A stretch of DNA of 64,000 nucleotides, from contig CAVSMH010000016.1 of the NCBI GenBank assembly GCA_963728965.1, forward strand, positions 8,275-72,274, written 5' to 3'. Below the pieces are notes generated by a model. The model was given only the letters and a program-made list of their open reading frames with translations, ran no database searches and had not been told where the DNA came from. The translations under genes and the position numbers were made by a program. Below are positions 47,740-55,947 of this stretch, one piece after another. Source of the stretch: DASQZT01 sp963728965 (GTDB lineage Bacteria > Acidobacteriota > Terriglobia > Bryobacterales > Bryobacteraceae). Position 1 is the stretch's first letter; the number at the start of each line of letters is the position of its first letter.

Positions 47740-49146
47740 ATGTCTCAATTGCCTGTGGTGCCGGGCCGGATCCTGATCGTCGATGATGACGAACGCCAGT
47801 GTACCGCCTTGGCGGCCATGCTTTCCGATGGCGACTTCGATACGCAGGTCGCGGCCGACGGGCAGGAAGCGCTGGAACGGCTCGCTGCCTTCAACGCAGA
47901 GGTCATCGTTGCGGATCTGGTCATGCCGCGCATGGACGGCTTTGAACTGCTCCGCCATCTGAAAGAACAGGGCAACCTCACTCCGGCGATTGTGCTCACC
48001 GGCTTTGGAAGCATGGAAAAGGCGCTTTCTGCCGTTCATGACCTCAAGGCATTCTGGTTTCTGGAAAAGCCGGTGGAACCGCGCGCCTTCAAGGCCCTTC
48101 TGGAACGAGCGATCCGTTACAAGAGAAGCCTGCAGAAAGCCGACGAGCTTACGCGCGACCTGAGCCTTCGTGGCGTACTCGGAGATTTGGTGGGAACGTC
48201 CCCGGCGATGCAGCAGATTTTCTCGATCATCAGGCAGGTGGCACCCACTTCAGCGCCTGTATTGATCTGTGGAGAGAGCGGCACCGGAAAGGAGTTGGTC
48301 GCGCGGGAGATCCATAAGTACAGTCCTCGTTGTAATGGTCCTTTCGTCGCGATCAATACCGCCGCCTTACCGGAGGCGTTGATTGAAAGCGAGCTGTTCG
48401 GCCACGAAAAAGGAGCGTTTACTGGAGCTATGGAGCGCTCGGCCGGTTGCTTCGAGCAGGCTCACGGGGGCACTTTGCTTCTTGACGAGATCGGCGAGAT
48501 GCCGCCCTCTATGCAGCCGAAGCTGCTGCGCGTTCTCGAGGACCTGCGAGTGCGGCGGCTTGGCGGTAAGCACGAAATCGCAGTAGACGCTCGAGTGCTT
48601 GCCGCGACCAGCCACGAGCTCGGAACGCATCTGCGCGAAGAGCTCTACTATCGGTTGAGTGTATTTCAGATCGTAGTTCCGCCGCTGCGTGATCACAAAG
48701 TAGATATCCCCCAGATCGGCGACGTCATACTGCACAATCTGAACAAGAAACACGGCACGCGCGTTGCAGGTATCGATCCCGAAGTACTGGATCTGTTTGA
48801 TCGGTACGATTGGCCTGGTAATGTGCGCGAGCTACGCAATGTTCTAGAGCGAGCTACGATCACGGCAGGCGAGGGTTTGATCCGACTGGCGGACGTTTCT
48901 TCCCCGGCGTTCGGAATAGGCCCCAGCCCGTATGCCCGGCCATCCCCGGACTCCGAGGGCCCAACAGTCCTTAAGCCCGGCCAGCCACTCGTGAAACTCG
49001 AGGAGGCTTATATCAAACTCACCCTTGAGCACGTGCACGGCAATCGCAAACGCGCTGCTGAGATGTTGGGGATTAGTTTGCGGACGTTGCAGAACCGGAT
49101 CGCCGCACTGCGCGAAGATGCTAAGGTGACAGCACCCGGCTCATGA
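47740..49146 (+). CDS. NtrC-type sigma-54-dependent response regulator
   Basis: 468 aa. REC domain 9-125 with acidic triad DDD (15-17), phospho-acceptor Asp59 in IVADLVMPRMDG and Lys in FLEKPVEP. The AAA+ domain (about 150-380) has Walker A GESGTGKE, the sigma-54 contact loop GAFTGA, Walker B LLLDEIGEMPP and the arginine-finger region ELYYRLSVFQI. A Pro-rich linker leads to the Fis-type HTH at the C-terminus (NRKRAAEMLGISLRTLQNRI). Such regulators remodel sigma-54 polymerase at -24/-12 promoters. GG/GC elements lie in front of neighbouring genes at 45505, 46663, 46886 and 49446, which makes it the natural candidate activator. Its kinase is unknown; the kinases at 36-40 kb are candidates. Confidence 0.95.
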   Translation: MSQLPVVPGRILIVDDDERQCTALAAMLSDGDFDTQVAADGQEALERLAAFNAEVIVADLVMPRMDGFELLRHLKEQGNLTPAIVLTGFGSMEKALSAVHDLKAFWFLEKPVEPRAFKALLERAIRYKRSLQKADELTRDLSLRGVLGDLVGTSPAMQQIFSIIRQVAPTSAPVLICGESGTGKELVAREIHKYSPRCNGPFVAINTAALPEALIESELFGHEKGAFTGAMERSAGCFEQAHGGTLLLDEIGEMPPSMQPKLLRVLEDLRVRRLGGKHEIAVDARVLAATSHELGTHLREELYYRLSVFQIVVPPLRDHKVDIPQIGDVILHNLNKKHGTRVAGIDPEVLDLFDRYDWPGNVRELRNVLERATITAGEGLIRLADVSSPAFGIGPSPYARPSPDSEGPTVLKPGQPLVKLEEAYIKLTLEHVHGNRKRAAEMLGISLRTLQNRIAALREDAKVTAPGS

Positions 49147-49396
49147 AGGGATTGCCTCGGCGCTGCATGCCATCACTGGTGGCGACCTGACTTGAGTCTG
49201 AGCAGATCGCTGCGGCTCCCGCTCAACACGGCGGCGCGAATGCTCAGGCCGGCCTCGGTCGAATGCAGGCCACGGCGATTCCCTCCGGACCTGCTGGGCC
49301 GCAGCAGATGCAGCTTCTGCCGCGGAAAGTGCATATTTTGCCAGCGACGCTCGCCATACTGCCGCGGAGCCAGGCGAAATGTCGTCCAGAAGCACT
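49147..49396. other. Region upstream of dps with a helical-phase direct repeat
   Basis: No gene is supported here. CTGCCGCGGA occurs at 49317-49326 and 49359-49368, 42 bp (four turns) apart and 30-80 bp upstream of the -24 element, resembling tandem activator sites. Confidence 0.45.
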
Positions 49397-49412
49397 TGGC
49401 CCATGCCGTGCA
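49397..49412 (+). promoter_or_regulatory. Putative sigma-54 promoter of dps
   Basis: TGGCCCATGCCGTGCA matches TGGC at -24 and TGCA at -12 with exact spacing; GC lies 34 nt before ATG 49446. Confidence 0.62.
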
Positions 49413-49445
49413 CCGTTGAGATGAAGCAGAGCAAAAGGTAATAAT

Positions 49446-49949
49446 ATGCCAACTACAAAAGCCGCAACACTCACGTTTCCAACTCACATGGACATGCCTG
49501 AAGGCGATCGTCAGCCTCTCATCGAACTGCTCAACGGGCGCTTGGCCGACACGGCAGACCTATATTCGCAAATCAAGCAGGCGCACTGGAATGTGAAGGG
49601 GCCGAACTTCTTCCAGCTTCACCAGTTGTTTGACCAACTGGCGGCAGAGCTGTTCCCCTACATGGACCTCATCGCGGAGAGGGCGACTGCACTGGGCGGC
49701 GTGGCGATGGGAACCGCGCGAATGGCGGCGGCCACTTCGACCCTGCCCGAGTATCCCGTTGAAGCCACGGAGGGGCAAAGGCACCTGAAAGCCCTCACCG
49801 ACCGCTATGCCCTATTTACTGCGAACATTCGGAAGGCGATTGACGTCGCGGACGAGCGCCACGACAGGGCTACGGCGGATCTATTTACCGAGATCTCTCG
49901 AACCGCAGACAAGCAGTTGTGGTTCCTGGAAGCGCACGTCCAGCACTAG
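49446..49949 (+). CDS. dps: Dps-family DNA-protection/ferritin-like protein
   Basis: 167 aa from ATG 49446 (AAAAGG upstream). It belongs to the Dps four-helix family that forms 12-subunit shells, oxidises Fe(II) with peroxide and shields DNA in starvation. The intersubunit ferroxidase motif is visible in QIKQAHWNVKGPNFFQLHQL with FDQLAAELFPYMDLIAERA (His in AHWN, His/Asp and Glu ligands). A basic/Thr-rich N-terminus could contact DNA. It is the last gene of the plus-strand stress cluster and has its own GG/GC promoter, linking oxidative-stress protection to the NtrC-type regulator just upstream. Confidence 0.93.
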   Translation: MPTTKAATLTFPTHMDMPEGDRQPLIELLNGRLADTADLYSQIKQAHWNVKGPNFFQLHQLFDQLAAELFPYMDLIAERATALGGVAMGTARMAAATSTLPEYPVEATEGQRHLKALTDRYALFTANIRKAIDVADERHDRATADLFTEISRTADKQLWFLEAHVQH

Positions 49950-50028
49950 CATGGGGAGCCTTGGGAGCGTCCGACGCGAAGCTGAACTTCCGTAAGGACC
50001 TAAACCGCGTCCACGTGTCCACGCCGGG

Positions 50029-50175
50029 GATCTGGAGGCCGACGAGTTCACGAAGAAATCTGCAAAGCTCCCACCGATTCATCCGGGCGAAGCGTTGCGC
50101 GAGGACTTCTTGAAGCCTCTCGGACTCAGCGCGAATCGTCTTGCGATAGAGCTCCATGTCCCGGTGACCAGGGGA
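50029..50175 (+). pseudogene. HigA-family antitoxin N-terminal remnant
   Basis: In the frame starting at 50029 the codons read DLEADEFTKKSAKLPPIHPG then EALREDFLKPLGLSANRLAI and ELHVPVTR. KLPPIHPGEALREDFL is the signature N-terminus of HigA antitoxins (Xre fold). After HVPVTR the family sequence (GRRAIT...) is lost and the frame becomes Arg/Ser-rich. No start codon or toxin gene is present, so this is a relic about half the normal length. In another frame further downstream AIDIRSLAVPVLRARVKH faintly recalls a MoxR ATPase tail. Confidence 0.6.
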
Positions 50176-50364
50176 GCGCGGTCCCGTTCACGAGGTTCCC
50201 GCAGCCGCCATCGATATTCGCTCCCTTGCCGTACCCGTCCTCCGAGCTCGAGTCAAGCACCGATTCACCTCGCGCGGCTCGCATGCGAGGGCCTGCGCCA
50301 GTTGCGCGGCCTTCTGCCCTGGTTTACGCCTCAGCTCATCTAGCGACAGCTAGCTATAGCTAAG

Positions 50365-51123
50365 CTAGCCGCGGTTCAGCTCCGTCCACAGGGCACGATA
50401 ATAGCGCAGAAAACGTTCCGGCTCCTTGCTTTCGGCCGCCTCGCAGAGCGTCCAGCGGTTGTAACCGGTCTTCTTCATCAGCGCGAACAACTCGCGGTAC
50501 GGATACCCGCTGGTCAGCTCGTTGATGTGGCAGCTCTTCAGCCACGGCCGCAGCAACTCGAAGCTGGCCTTCACCGATCCATTCACCACGTCGGTGGGAT
50601 TCGAGTTCCAACACAGTCCAACATTCGGGTGCCGGGTCGCGCGCATAATCGCAGCGGCGACTTCCGGAACCTGCGTCGGCCCTCCGTGCACCTCCAGCCA
50701 CACCTCCACGCCGCGCACGTAGCCGTACTCGCCGATCTCGCGCAGCGCCGCCGCAATGTTCGCTATCGTGGTCTCCTTCGGCACCCCGTTAGGCAATCCG
50801 TTCGGCCGCACCTTGACACCCGTGGCACCGGTGTCATGCGCCAGGGTAATGAACTGCCGGGCCGTCTCCACCTGCCGGGCGCGCTCGGCCGGTTCGGGCG
50901 ACTGGAATTCGCATGTAGTGCCGTAGCTGAGGAGCCTCACCTTGCTACGCTGAAATCGTTTCATGACGCGATCGCGCTCGGCCGCGGAGATGCCGGGCTC
51001 AACTCCGTGCTTATGTTGCGTCCGCAGCTCGACGGCTTCGAAGCCGGTCGCCTCCAGGATTTGGATGATCGTCTCGAGGTCCATGTCCTTCAAGACGTTG
51101 TAGGTCACTGCGCCGAGCACCAT
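50365..51123 (-). CDS. Sugar phosphate isomerase/epimerase-like TIM-barrel protein
   Basis: 252 aa from ATG 51123; an in-frame start at 51147 lies upstream of the -10 element. The AP_endonuc_2/xylose-isomerase-like fold is indicated by IIQILEATGFEAVELRTQHK, AAERDRVMKRFQRSKVRLLS, GATGVKVRPNGLPNG, GVEVWLEVHGG with the metal-binding Glu/His, NVGLCWNSNPTDV and LKSCHINEL with the next His, ending YNRWTLCEAAE. Members isomerise or epimerise keto-sugars or act on inositol derivatives; the substrate here is unknown. No leader signal is seen, so it is cytosolic. It is divergent from the TIGR03437 remnant. Confidence 0.85.
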   Translation of the reverse strand: MVLGAVTYNVLKDMDLETIIQILEATGFEAVELRTQHKHGVEPGISAAERDRVMKRFQRSKVRLLSYGTTCEFQSPEPAERARQVETARQFITLAHDTGATGVKVRPNGLPNGVPKETTIANIAAALREIGEYGYVRGVEVWLEVHGGPTQVPEVAAAIMRATRHPNVGLCWNSNPTDVVNGSVKASFELLRPWLKSCHINELTSGYPYRELFALMKKTGYNRWTLCEAAESKEPERFLRYYRALWTELNRG

Positions 51124-51933
51124 GCGGTCAATTCTATCGCGCGGCACGGCCCCGGCACAGTCCGTCGTCGGAGCGGCTTACCTGCCGCCCACGCCGCTCA
51201 CCGTTGCGCCCGGACAGGTGCTCACCCTGTTCGCGCAGGACATCGCCGCTGAGTTAGCCAAGCCCGTGCGCGCTACGGGGAACGTCTGGCCCACGACGCT
51301 GGCGGGCATTTCGATCATCTTGCGACAGCGTTTCCTGCCGTCCTCCCCGGCCGAAGATACCGCGGTACCGATCCTGGAAGTGCGGCGTTCAGGGACGGTC
51401 GCGGCGATTACCGTGCAGATTCCGTTCGAACTCGACCCGGCCTGCCCCTTCGTTTGTATCCGCGCCGCGGCATGCCATGTGCCCCGCTGGTGACCCACGT
51501 CGACGGCAAAGCCGTGAGCGCTGCCAATCCGGCCCGCGGCGGAGAGATGCTGATCGCCTATGCGACCGGCCTCGGGCAGACGAATCCACCCTCCATCACC
51601 GGGCATCCCGCCGCGGGGCCCGCTCCGGTATCTTTAGTAGCAATCGACTTCAGCTATGCTCCCAATGCCCTGCCCCGACGGCCGCCTGGCACGGTTCCCG
51701 ACGGCTCGGCGCCCGCCCTTGTGCCGGCCTATGCCGGAGCGGCGCCGGGGTTCGTCGGCCTGTACCAGATTCAATTTGCGATTCCGCGGCCGCCGGTCTC
51801 GGTTGTCCCACCCTGTGTCGATACGGCGACCCTGCCGCCCGGCACCAACGAAGTGCAATCGAACCTGATGGTGAGCTTCGGGGCGCTGTTCTCTTTCGAC
51901 GGCGCCGGCATCTGCGTCGCACCGGAAGGCTAG
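51122..51933 (+). pseudogene. TIGR03437-type protein, frameshifted and lacking a signal peptide
   Basis: The first frame (51122-51493) has AAYLPPTPLTVAPGQVLTLF and ITVQIPFELDPACPF; the continuation is in another frame (to 51933) with VTHVDGKAVSAANPARGGEM, LIAYATGLGQTNPP and GLYQIQFAIPRPP. Together they rebuild a TIGR03437 domain (VAPG..LTLF..., IAYATGLG, YQIQF). The join falls near 51466-51472. The start at 51122 coincides with the divergent gene start, and no hydrophobic leader is present, so the 5' end is probably also lost. A homologous intact domain ends the protein at 492-3887. Confidence 0.65.
51131..51136 (-). promoter_or_regulatory. TAGAAT -10 element 7 nt before the isomerase-like gene
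   Basis: On the minus strand TAGAAT is followed by TGACCGC and ATG 51123, with no ribosome site: the clearest leaderless configuration on this strand. Confidence 0.45.
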
Positions 51934-51969
51934 GGCTGTCCTGCACACTGTCCCGCTCGATTCCGGCAG

Positions 51970-54930
51970 TTATTCGTCGTCGGTCGGCAGCGGCTCGGCC
52001 TTCACGGCTCCGGAAACCGAGGCCGATTCGGTAATCGTGATGGCGTAGCCCGCCACCGTCAGCACTGCGCTGCGCGAACTCTTCGTGGCGTTGAGGGCGG
52101 CCAGAAAACCCACCGTGCCGTTGCCGCTGCCGCTGGCGGCGGAGGTCACCGTCAGCCAGGGTGCGTTGCTCGATGAGCTCCACGGGCACCCGCTCGCCGT
52201 CGCGATCGCCACCGATCCGGCGTAGCCGTTGCTGGTTCGGGTGATGGCGCCCACTCTGACCGTGTACGTGCACTGGGCCGCCTGGGTCACCGTGAAGGTG
52301 GCGTTGCCGGCGGTGATCGTCCCGGTGCGCGCCACCCCCGTCGAATTGGCCGCCGCGGACCAGGTCAGAGTCTTGGAACCCGTCCCGCTCCCGCCCGAAA
52401 GGATCGTCAGCCAGGACGCATTGCTGTTGGCTGTCCAGGTCGTGGCCGCAGGCGTCACCGTCACTGCGACGCTGCCGGTCCCGCCGGCCGGACCTATGCC
52501 CGCCAACGTGGGGCTGAGCGTGTAGAACGCAGTGGCCGGCGCCTGGGTCACCACGAAGGACTTCCCTGCCACGGTTAGCGAGCCGCTCCGCGAGGCGGTC
52601 CCCGCGTTCGCCGCAATCGAGTAGCCCACGCTGCCGCTGCCGCTGCCGGATGCGCTCTTGGTCACCGTGATCCATGGCACTGTGGAAGCGGCGGTCCAGG
52701 CGCAGCCCGAAGGGGCGGTGACGTTGAGGGAATAATTCCCGCTGCTCGCCGCCACGGTGGCGCTGGTCGGGTTGATGGAATAGCTGCACACCGGTGCCAC
52801 CGTGACCGCGAGCGCCACGCTCTGGCTGAGGCCGCCACCAGCAGCGGAGACCGTCACGTTGTAGGTCCCGAGCGCCATTTGCGTGCCGGCGGCGAGTTTC
52901 AGGGTCACCGAGCCACTGCCCGGCGCCGCCAGGGCGGCCGACGAGAACAATGCGGTCAGCCCGACGGGTGTTGTACCGGTCGACAACAGTACCGGCGCAT
53001 TGAAACCGCCGCTCACCGATACCTGCGCCGTGAACGTCACGCTCGAGCCGATCGTAACGGTGGCCGGGGTGGGATTGACGCTCAACTGCAACGCCGGCGC
53101 GGTGGTCGAGCCATCGCTCCAGCGCGTCACCATGGTATTGGCATCCACAGAACCCAGGCCGGTCGCGGCATCGTACCCCGCAGTCGCCGCAAAACCAGAG
53201 ACCCCCGGTACCGTGTTGCTGCCGGCTGTGATGTCGTGGAACACCGCCGCCCCGCCGCACGACTGCTTCACCGCGAGAGCGTACAAGGTGGGATTGACGT
53301 TGCCCTGGCGCGCGCCGCTCTTCTGCAGCACCAGGCCCATCATCCCGGCAAACGCCGGCGCGGCCGCGGAAGTGCCGGCGACCACGTAAAGCTGGTTCTC
53401 GGCCCGTACCAGGTAACCGTCGTGTCCCGCTCCGCTCAGAGACACGTCCGGCACATAGCGGCGGCCGTCGGCGGGCACGCCCGGACCGGTCTGCCAGGAA
53501 GGCTTGGTGTACAGGATGCTGGCGCCGCCTCCACTGGCCCATAGGCCGGAGCCGTTAACCGCGCCACTTTCGTTCCAGGCCGCTTCCGGTATGTAGCCCA
53601 GCGCCGAACCGTAGGTGCCCGGGGTGTTGCCCGGCGACCAGTATGAGGAAACGCTGCTATCGGTGAACTCGGTCCCGCCCACGCACGTGCTGAATGGAGA
53701 CGAGCACAGCCCATTGACGCCGGGGGCGTGAGTGGCGCTGCGCGCCGAAGCCGCGTCACATCCCGCCGCACCGCTGTCGCCCGAAGACACCAGCACCGTC
53801 ATCCCCTGGGCCGCCGCCTGCTGCCACAGCCCGTTCCAGAACTGGTTGCCGGACGAGCCCATCGCCGCTTCGCAGTTGCCGAAGCTCACCGTCACCACCG
53901 GCGCGAGATTGCGATTCACCACGTATTGCGCCGACAGCGCCACGCCGTCGCTGGTATTGGTCGAACGCGAGACCACGAATTGGATGGTAGCGTTCCGGGC
54001 CACCGCTCCGGCCCATTCCACGTCGAGCGCGGCTTCGATCTCCTCGTCGATCGAGACCACCCCCGGGTCCGTCCCGTTCAGCACCACCACCGGTTGTCTC
54101 GCCGGCAGTCCGAAGGCGCTCCGGAAAGCCTGCACATCGGCCAGGTGCAGATTGGTTCGTCCCACAACTGCGATGTTCTGGCCGGCGCCGTCGTAACCTT
54201 TGGCATACGCGCCCGCGACATTGTAGATCGCCGCCAGATCGGCGGGAGCCAGGTAGTGGGAACTGCCCGACGTGTAGAGCGGCCGCGCCCCCCGGTGCAA
54301 AGCCCTGCCATGGAAGTCATGCAACGAAAGGACGCCGCTTACCACCGGCGCGAGCGCCAGAGGGATCTCCGGGTCCGAGGCGTTGGCGTAGTGCGTTTCG
54401 CCGTCCACGATGTAGGTGTGGATCTCGGTATGGAACGCCGCCGCTACCTGTTCCGCCGTGCCGCTGAAGATGATTTCTCGACGTGCCGCCGAAACCGACT
54501 CGATCTCCAGCCCGTGCTCTTGGAGCCACGCCACCACCTGGTCGGAATCGTCCTGGGAGACGCCGAACCGGTCGCCGAATTCCTGGGGCGTCAGCCAGTG
54601 GTGGTACTCGGCGGAGTCCGGATCCTGCTGCGCCGCCAGGAACTCGTCGAGGGCGTGCTGCTGCGCCGGGTCGGCGTCCAGGACCAGGATCATCCGTTCC
54701 AGACGGGTCTCCGGCGGCACGGCGCCGGCATCGTTTTCGAGGCCGGCAAGCGGATGCCGGTTGCCAGGGCGCGGGACGCGGGCCCGTTCGTCAATTACCG
54801 TGCGGATGCGATTGGCGGGGCGACCGCGAACCGAGTTCGTGGGAGATTGCGCAAAGATCGTTCCGCCGGATACAACCATGGCGGCAAGGGCGGCAAGACG
54901 GGCCGCCGTGGACCGGGAGTGTGCCAGCAC
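51970..54930 (-). CDS. Sedolisin (S53) pro-kumamolisin-type protease with C-terminal Ig/BACON domains
   Basis: 986 aa from GTG 54930. Signal peptide 1-28 (LAALAAMVVSGGTIFAQ). The activation prodomain (about 65-215) contains EYHHWLTPQEFGDRFGVSQD. The peptidase domain (about 225-590) has the sedolisin triad: Glu299 and Asp303 in EEIEAALDVEWA, Ser521 in AGTSAAAP, and oxyanion-hole Asp385 in SSGDSGAAG. It is followed by one Ig-like domain and three BACON-type repeats (NASWLTILSGGSGTG, NAPWLTVTSAASGSG). Such acid proteases are exported and self-activated at low pH, fitting an acidophilic soil bacterium. A calcium-site Asp pair (GYDAATGLGSVD) is present. The transcript appears to carry a hairpin-rich leader. 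Confidence 0.93.
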   Translation of the reverse strand: MLAHSRSTAARLAALAAMVVSGGTIFAQSPTNSVRGRPANRIRTVIDERARVPRPGNRHPLAGLENDAGAVPPETRLERMILVLDADPAQQHALDEFLAAQQDPDSAEYHHWLTPQEFGDRFGVSQDDSDQVVAWLQEHGLEIESVSAARREIIFSGTAEQVAAAFHTEIHTYIVDGETHYANASDPEIPLALAPVVSGVLSLHDFHGRALHRGARPLYTSGSSHYLAPADLAAIYNVAGAYAKGYDGAGQNIAVVGRTNLHLADVQAFRSAFGLPARQPVVVLNGTDPGVVSIDEEIEAALDVEWAGAVARNATIQFVVSRSTNTSDGVALSAQYVVNRNLAPVVTVSFGNCEAAMGSSGNQFWNGLWQQAAAQGMTVLVSSGDSGAAGCDAASARSATHAPGVNGLCSSPFSTCVGGTEFTDSSVSSYWSPGNTPGTYGSALGYIPEAAWNESGAVNGSGLWASGGGASILYTKPSWQTGPGVPADGRRYVPDVSLSGAGHDGYLVRAENQLYVVAGTSAAAPAFAGMMGLVLQKSGARQGNVNPTLYALAVKQSCGGAAVFHDITAGSNTVPGVSGFAATAGYDAATGLGSVDANTMVTRWSDGSTTAPALQLSVNPTPATVTIGSSVTFTAQVSVSGGFNAPVLLSTGTTPVGLTALFSSAALAAPGSGSVTLKLAAGTQMALGTYNVTVSAAGGGLSQSVALAVTVAPVCSYSINPTSATVAASSGNYSLNVTAPSGCAWTAASTVPWITVTKSASGSGSGSVGYSIAANAGTASRSGSLTVAGKSFVVTQAPATAFYTLSPTLAGIGPAGGTGSVAVTVTPAATTWTANSNASWLTILSGGSGTGSKTLTWSAAANSTGVARTGTITAGNATFTVTQAAQCTYTVRVGAITRTSNGYAGSVAIATASGCPWSSSSNAPWLTVTSAASGSGNGTVGFLAALNATKSSRSAVLTVAGYAITITESASVSGAVKAEPLPTDDE

Positions 54931-55039
54931 GTTGGAACATATCGGTCAAAATGCGGCTGTCTTGAAAGTGAGGGGGAATGCCGGCTGAGCTCCGCCGGCG
55001 GGACAACTGCAGGGTTTTGCCACAGGGCTGTTTCTCGGG

Positions 55040-55079
55040 ATTAAAAAATTAAAGGCCCCGAGCTGGGTATCTCGGGGCC
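55040..55079 (-). terminator. Intrinsic terminator in the sedolisin leader
   Basis: A 9-bp all-perfect G/C-rich stem with an 8-nt loop (55054-55079) is followed on the minus strand by TTTAATTTTTT (55053-55043). It is the most classical rho-independent terminator in the window, yet lies upstream of a gene rather than after one. Confidence 0.7.
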
Positions 55080-55137
55080 TGCACTCAGAGGGGTTGGCGG
55101 TGGGAGGGGACTCACCGCCAGGGATGCTGTCTGTGTT
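55040..55137 (-). ncRNA. Candidate leader RNA / small RNA upstream of the sedolisin gene
   Basis: From a predicted start near 55137 the minus-strand transcript folds into hairpin 1 (TGGCGGTG/CACCGCCA at 55120-55095) and hairpin 2 (GGCCCCGAG/CTCGGGGCC at 55079-55054), then TTTAATTTTTT. That is a complete promoter-hairpin-terminator unit of about 95 nt. It may act as an attenuator for the gene at 54930, or be an independent small RNA. I do not recognise a known riboswitch class. Confidence 0.45.
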
Positions 55138-55143
55138 GAATTC

Positions 55144-55172
55144 AGATTAACAGTTTCAGACCTTGTTGTCCA
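55144..55172 (-). promoter_or_regulatory. Sigma-70-type promoter for the sedolisin leader
   Basis: On the minus strand TGGACA (55172-55167) and TAATCT (55149-55144) are separated by exactly 17 nt. The implied start is near 55137, just before the first hairpin. Confidence 0.5.
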
Positions 55173-55367
55173 GTATTTGGAAGAAGTTTTTTAAACTTTT
55201 TTTCAGTGACCGTTCCGTACCTTGGGCCAGCCCCGCCACCCCCGCAGCCTTTATTGAAATCAAAGGAGTTGACCTGTTCCCGGCGCGGTTAACGTTTCCG
55301 AATAACCAAAGACATATTGAGTGCACCCGAACGCCTGTGCCATTTTCGGGAAAGAAGGTGGTGCCGA

Positions 55368-55778
55368 GTGACCTTTACAACCGGAATTCCCGAGCCCAAA
55401 ATGCCCAGAAACGGCGATCGCGACCGTCGAACCAAGCGCCGGTTCGATATTTCGCAGGACGTCCGCTATAAGATGCTCTATGGCCAGCGCATCGCCGAAA
55501 CAGGCAGCGGCCGCACCCAGAACATCTCCAGCGGCGGGATCTGGTTCTCCACCGAGAACATCCTCACCCCCGGTATGCCCGTGGAACTCTCCATGAACTG
55601 GCCCGTGCTGTTGAACGACTCCTGCCCCATGAAACTCATGGTGTACGGGTGCGTCGTTCGGAGCACCGACCGCGGCGCCGCCGTGACCATCGAGCGGTAC
55701 GAGTTCCGCACCCAGGGGTCACGAACCTTCCAACAGCCCGGCAACCCGCAGCCGGTCGAGTTGCGCCTGCCCGGTTAG
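55368..55778 (+). CDS. PilZ-domain protein
   Basis: 136 aa from GTG 55368 (AAGGTGG about 6 nt upstream); ATG 55401 is an alternative. The PilZ beta-barrel is recognised by RRTKRRF near the N-terminus (RxxxR motif) and NISSGGIWF (N-x-S-x-x-G), which together bind cyclic di-GMP. MNWPVLLNDSCPMKLMVYGC then VVRSTDRGAAVTIERYEF completes the barrel. No other output domain is present, so it would act by protein contact, probably on envelope or motility functions. Both binding motifs are intact. It stands between the sedolisin leader and the second lmo0937-type gene, without tight coupling to either. Confidence 0.88.
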   Translation: MTFTTGIPEPKMPRNGDRDRRTKRRFDISQDVRYKMLYGQRIAETGSGRTQNISSGGIWFSTENILTPGMPVELSMNWPVLLNDSCPMKLMVYGCVVRSTDRGAAVTIERYEFRTQGSRTFQQPGNPQPVELRLPG

Positions 55779-55860
55779 CCCATCCGTCGCACCCGCGGCT
55801 CTCTTCACGCCCCGGACCGCGTGCCCAAAGTCACAGTGGCATCCGCCGCCGGCGGCGCCC

Positions 55861-55876
55861 TGGCCCCCCAACTGCA
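55861..55876 (+). promoter_or_regulatory. Putative sigma-54 promoter of lmo0937-type copy 2
   Basis: TGGCCCCCCAACTGCA matches TGGC at -24 and TGCA at -12 with exact spacing. GC lies 72 nt before ATG 55948, a longer leader than at the other sites. Confidence 0.58.
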
Positions 55877-55947
55877 TATCCATGCGGCATGCGGGCCGCC
55901 CCGTCGAACCGTTTTGAATCGGCGGCGCGCAGCGAGAGGAGAACGAA

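Noticed and set aside
50210..50300. AIDIRSLAVPVLRARVKH in a frame beyond the HigA remnant, recalling the end of a MoxR ATPase
   Set aside because: Too short and lacks Walker motifs; mentioned only as a faint resemblance in the remnant entry.
50349..50369. GCTAGC...GCTAGC dyad and repeated AGCTA at the end of the isomerase-like gene
   Set aside because: Stem of only 6 bp with A/T loop and no T-run; could be a weak terminator but not supportable.
51650..53542. A 630-codon frame overlapping the sedolisin gene on the same strand
   Set aside because: Arg/Gly-rich shadow in the wrong frame; the catalytic triad and BACON repeats lie in the other frame.
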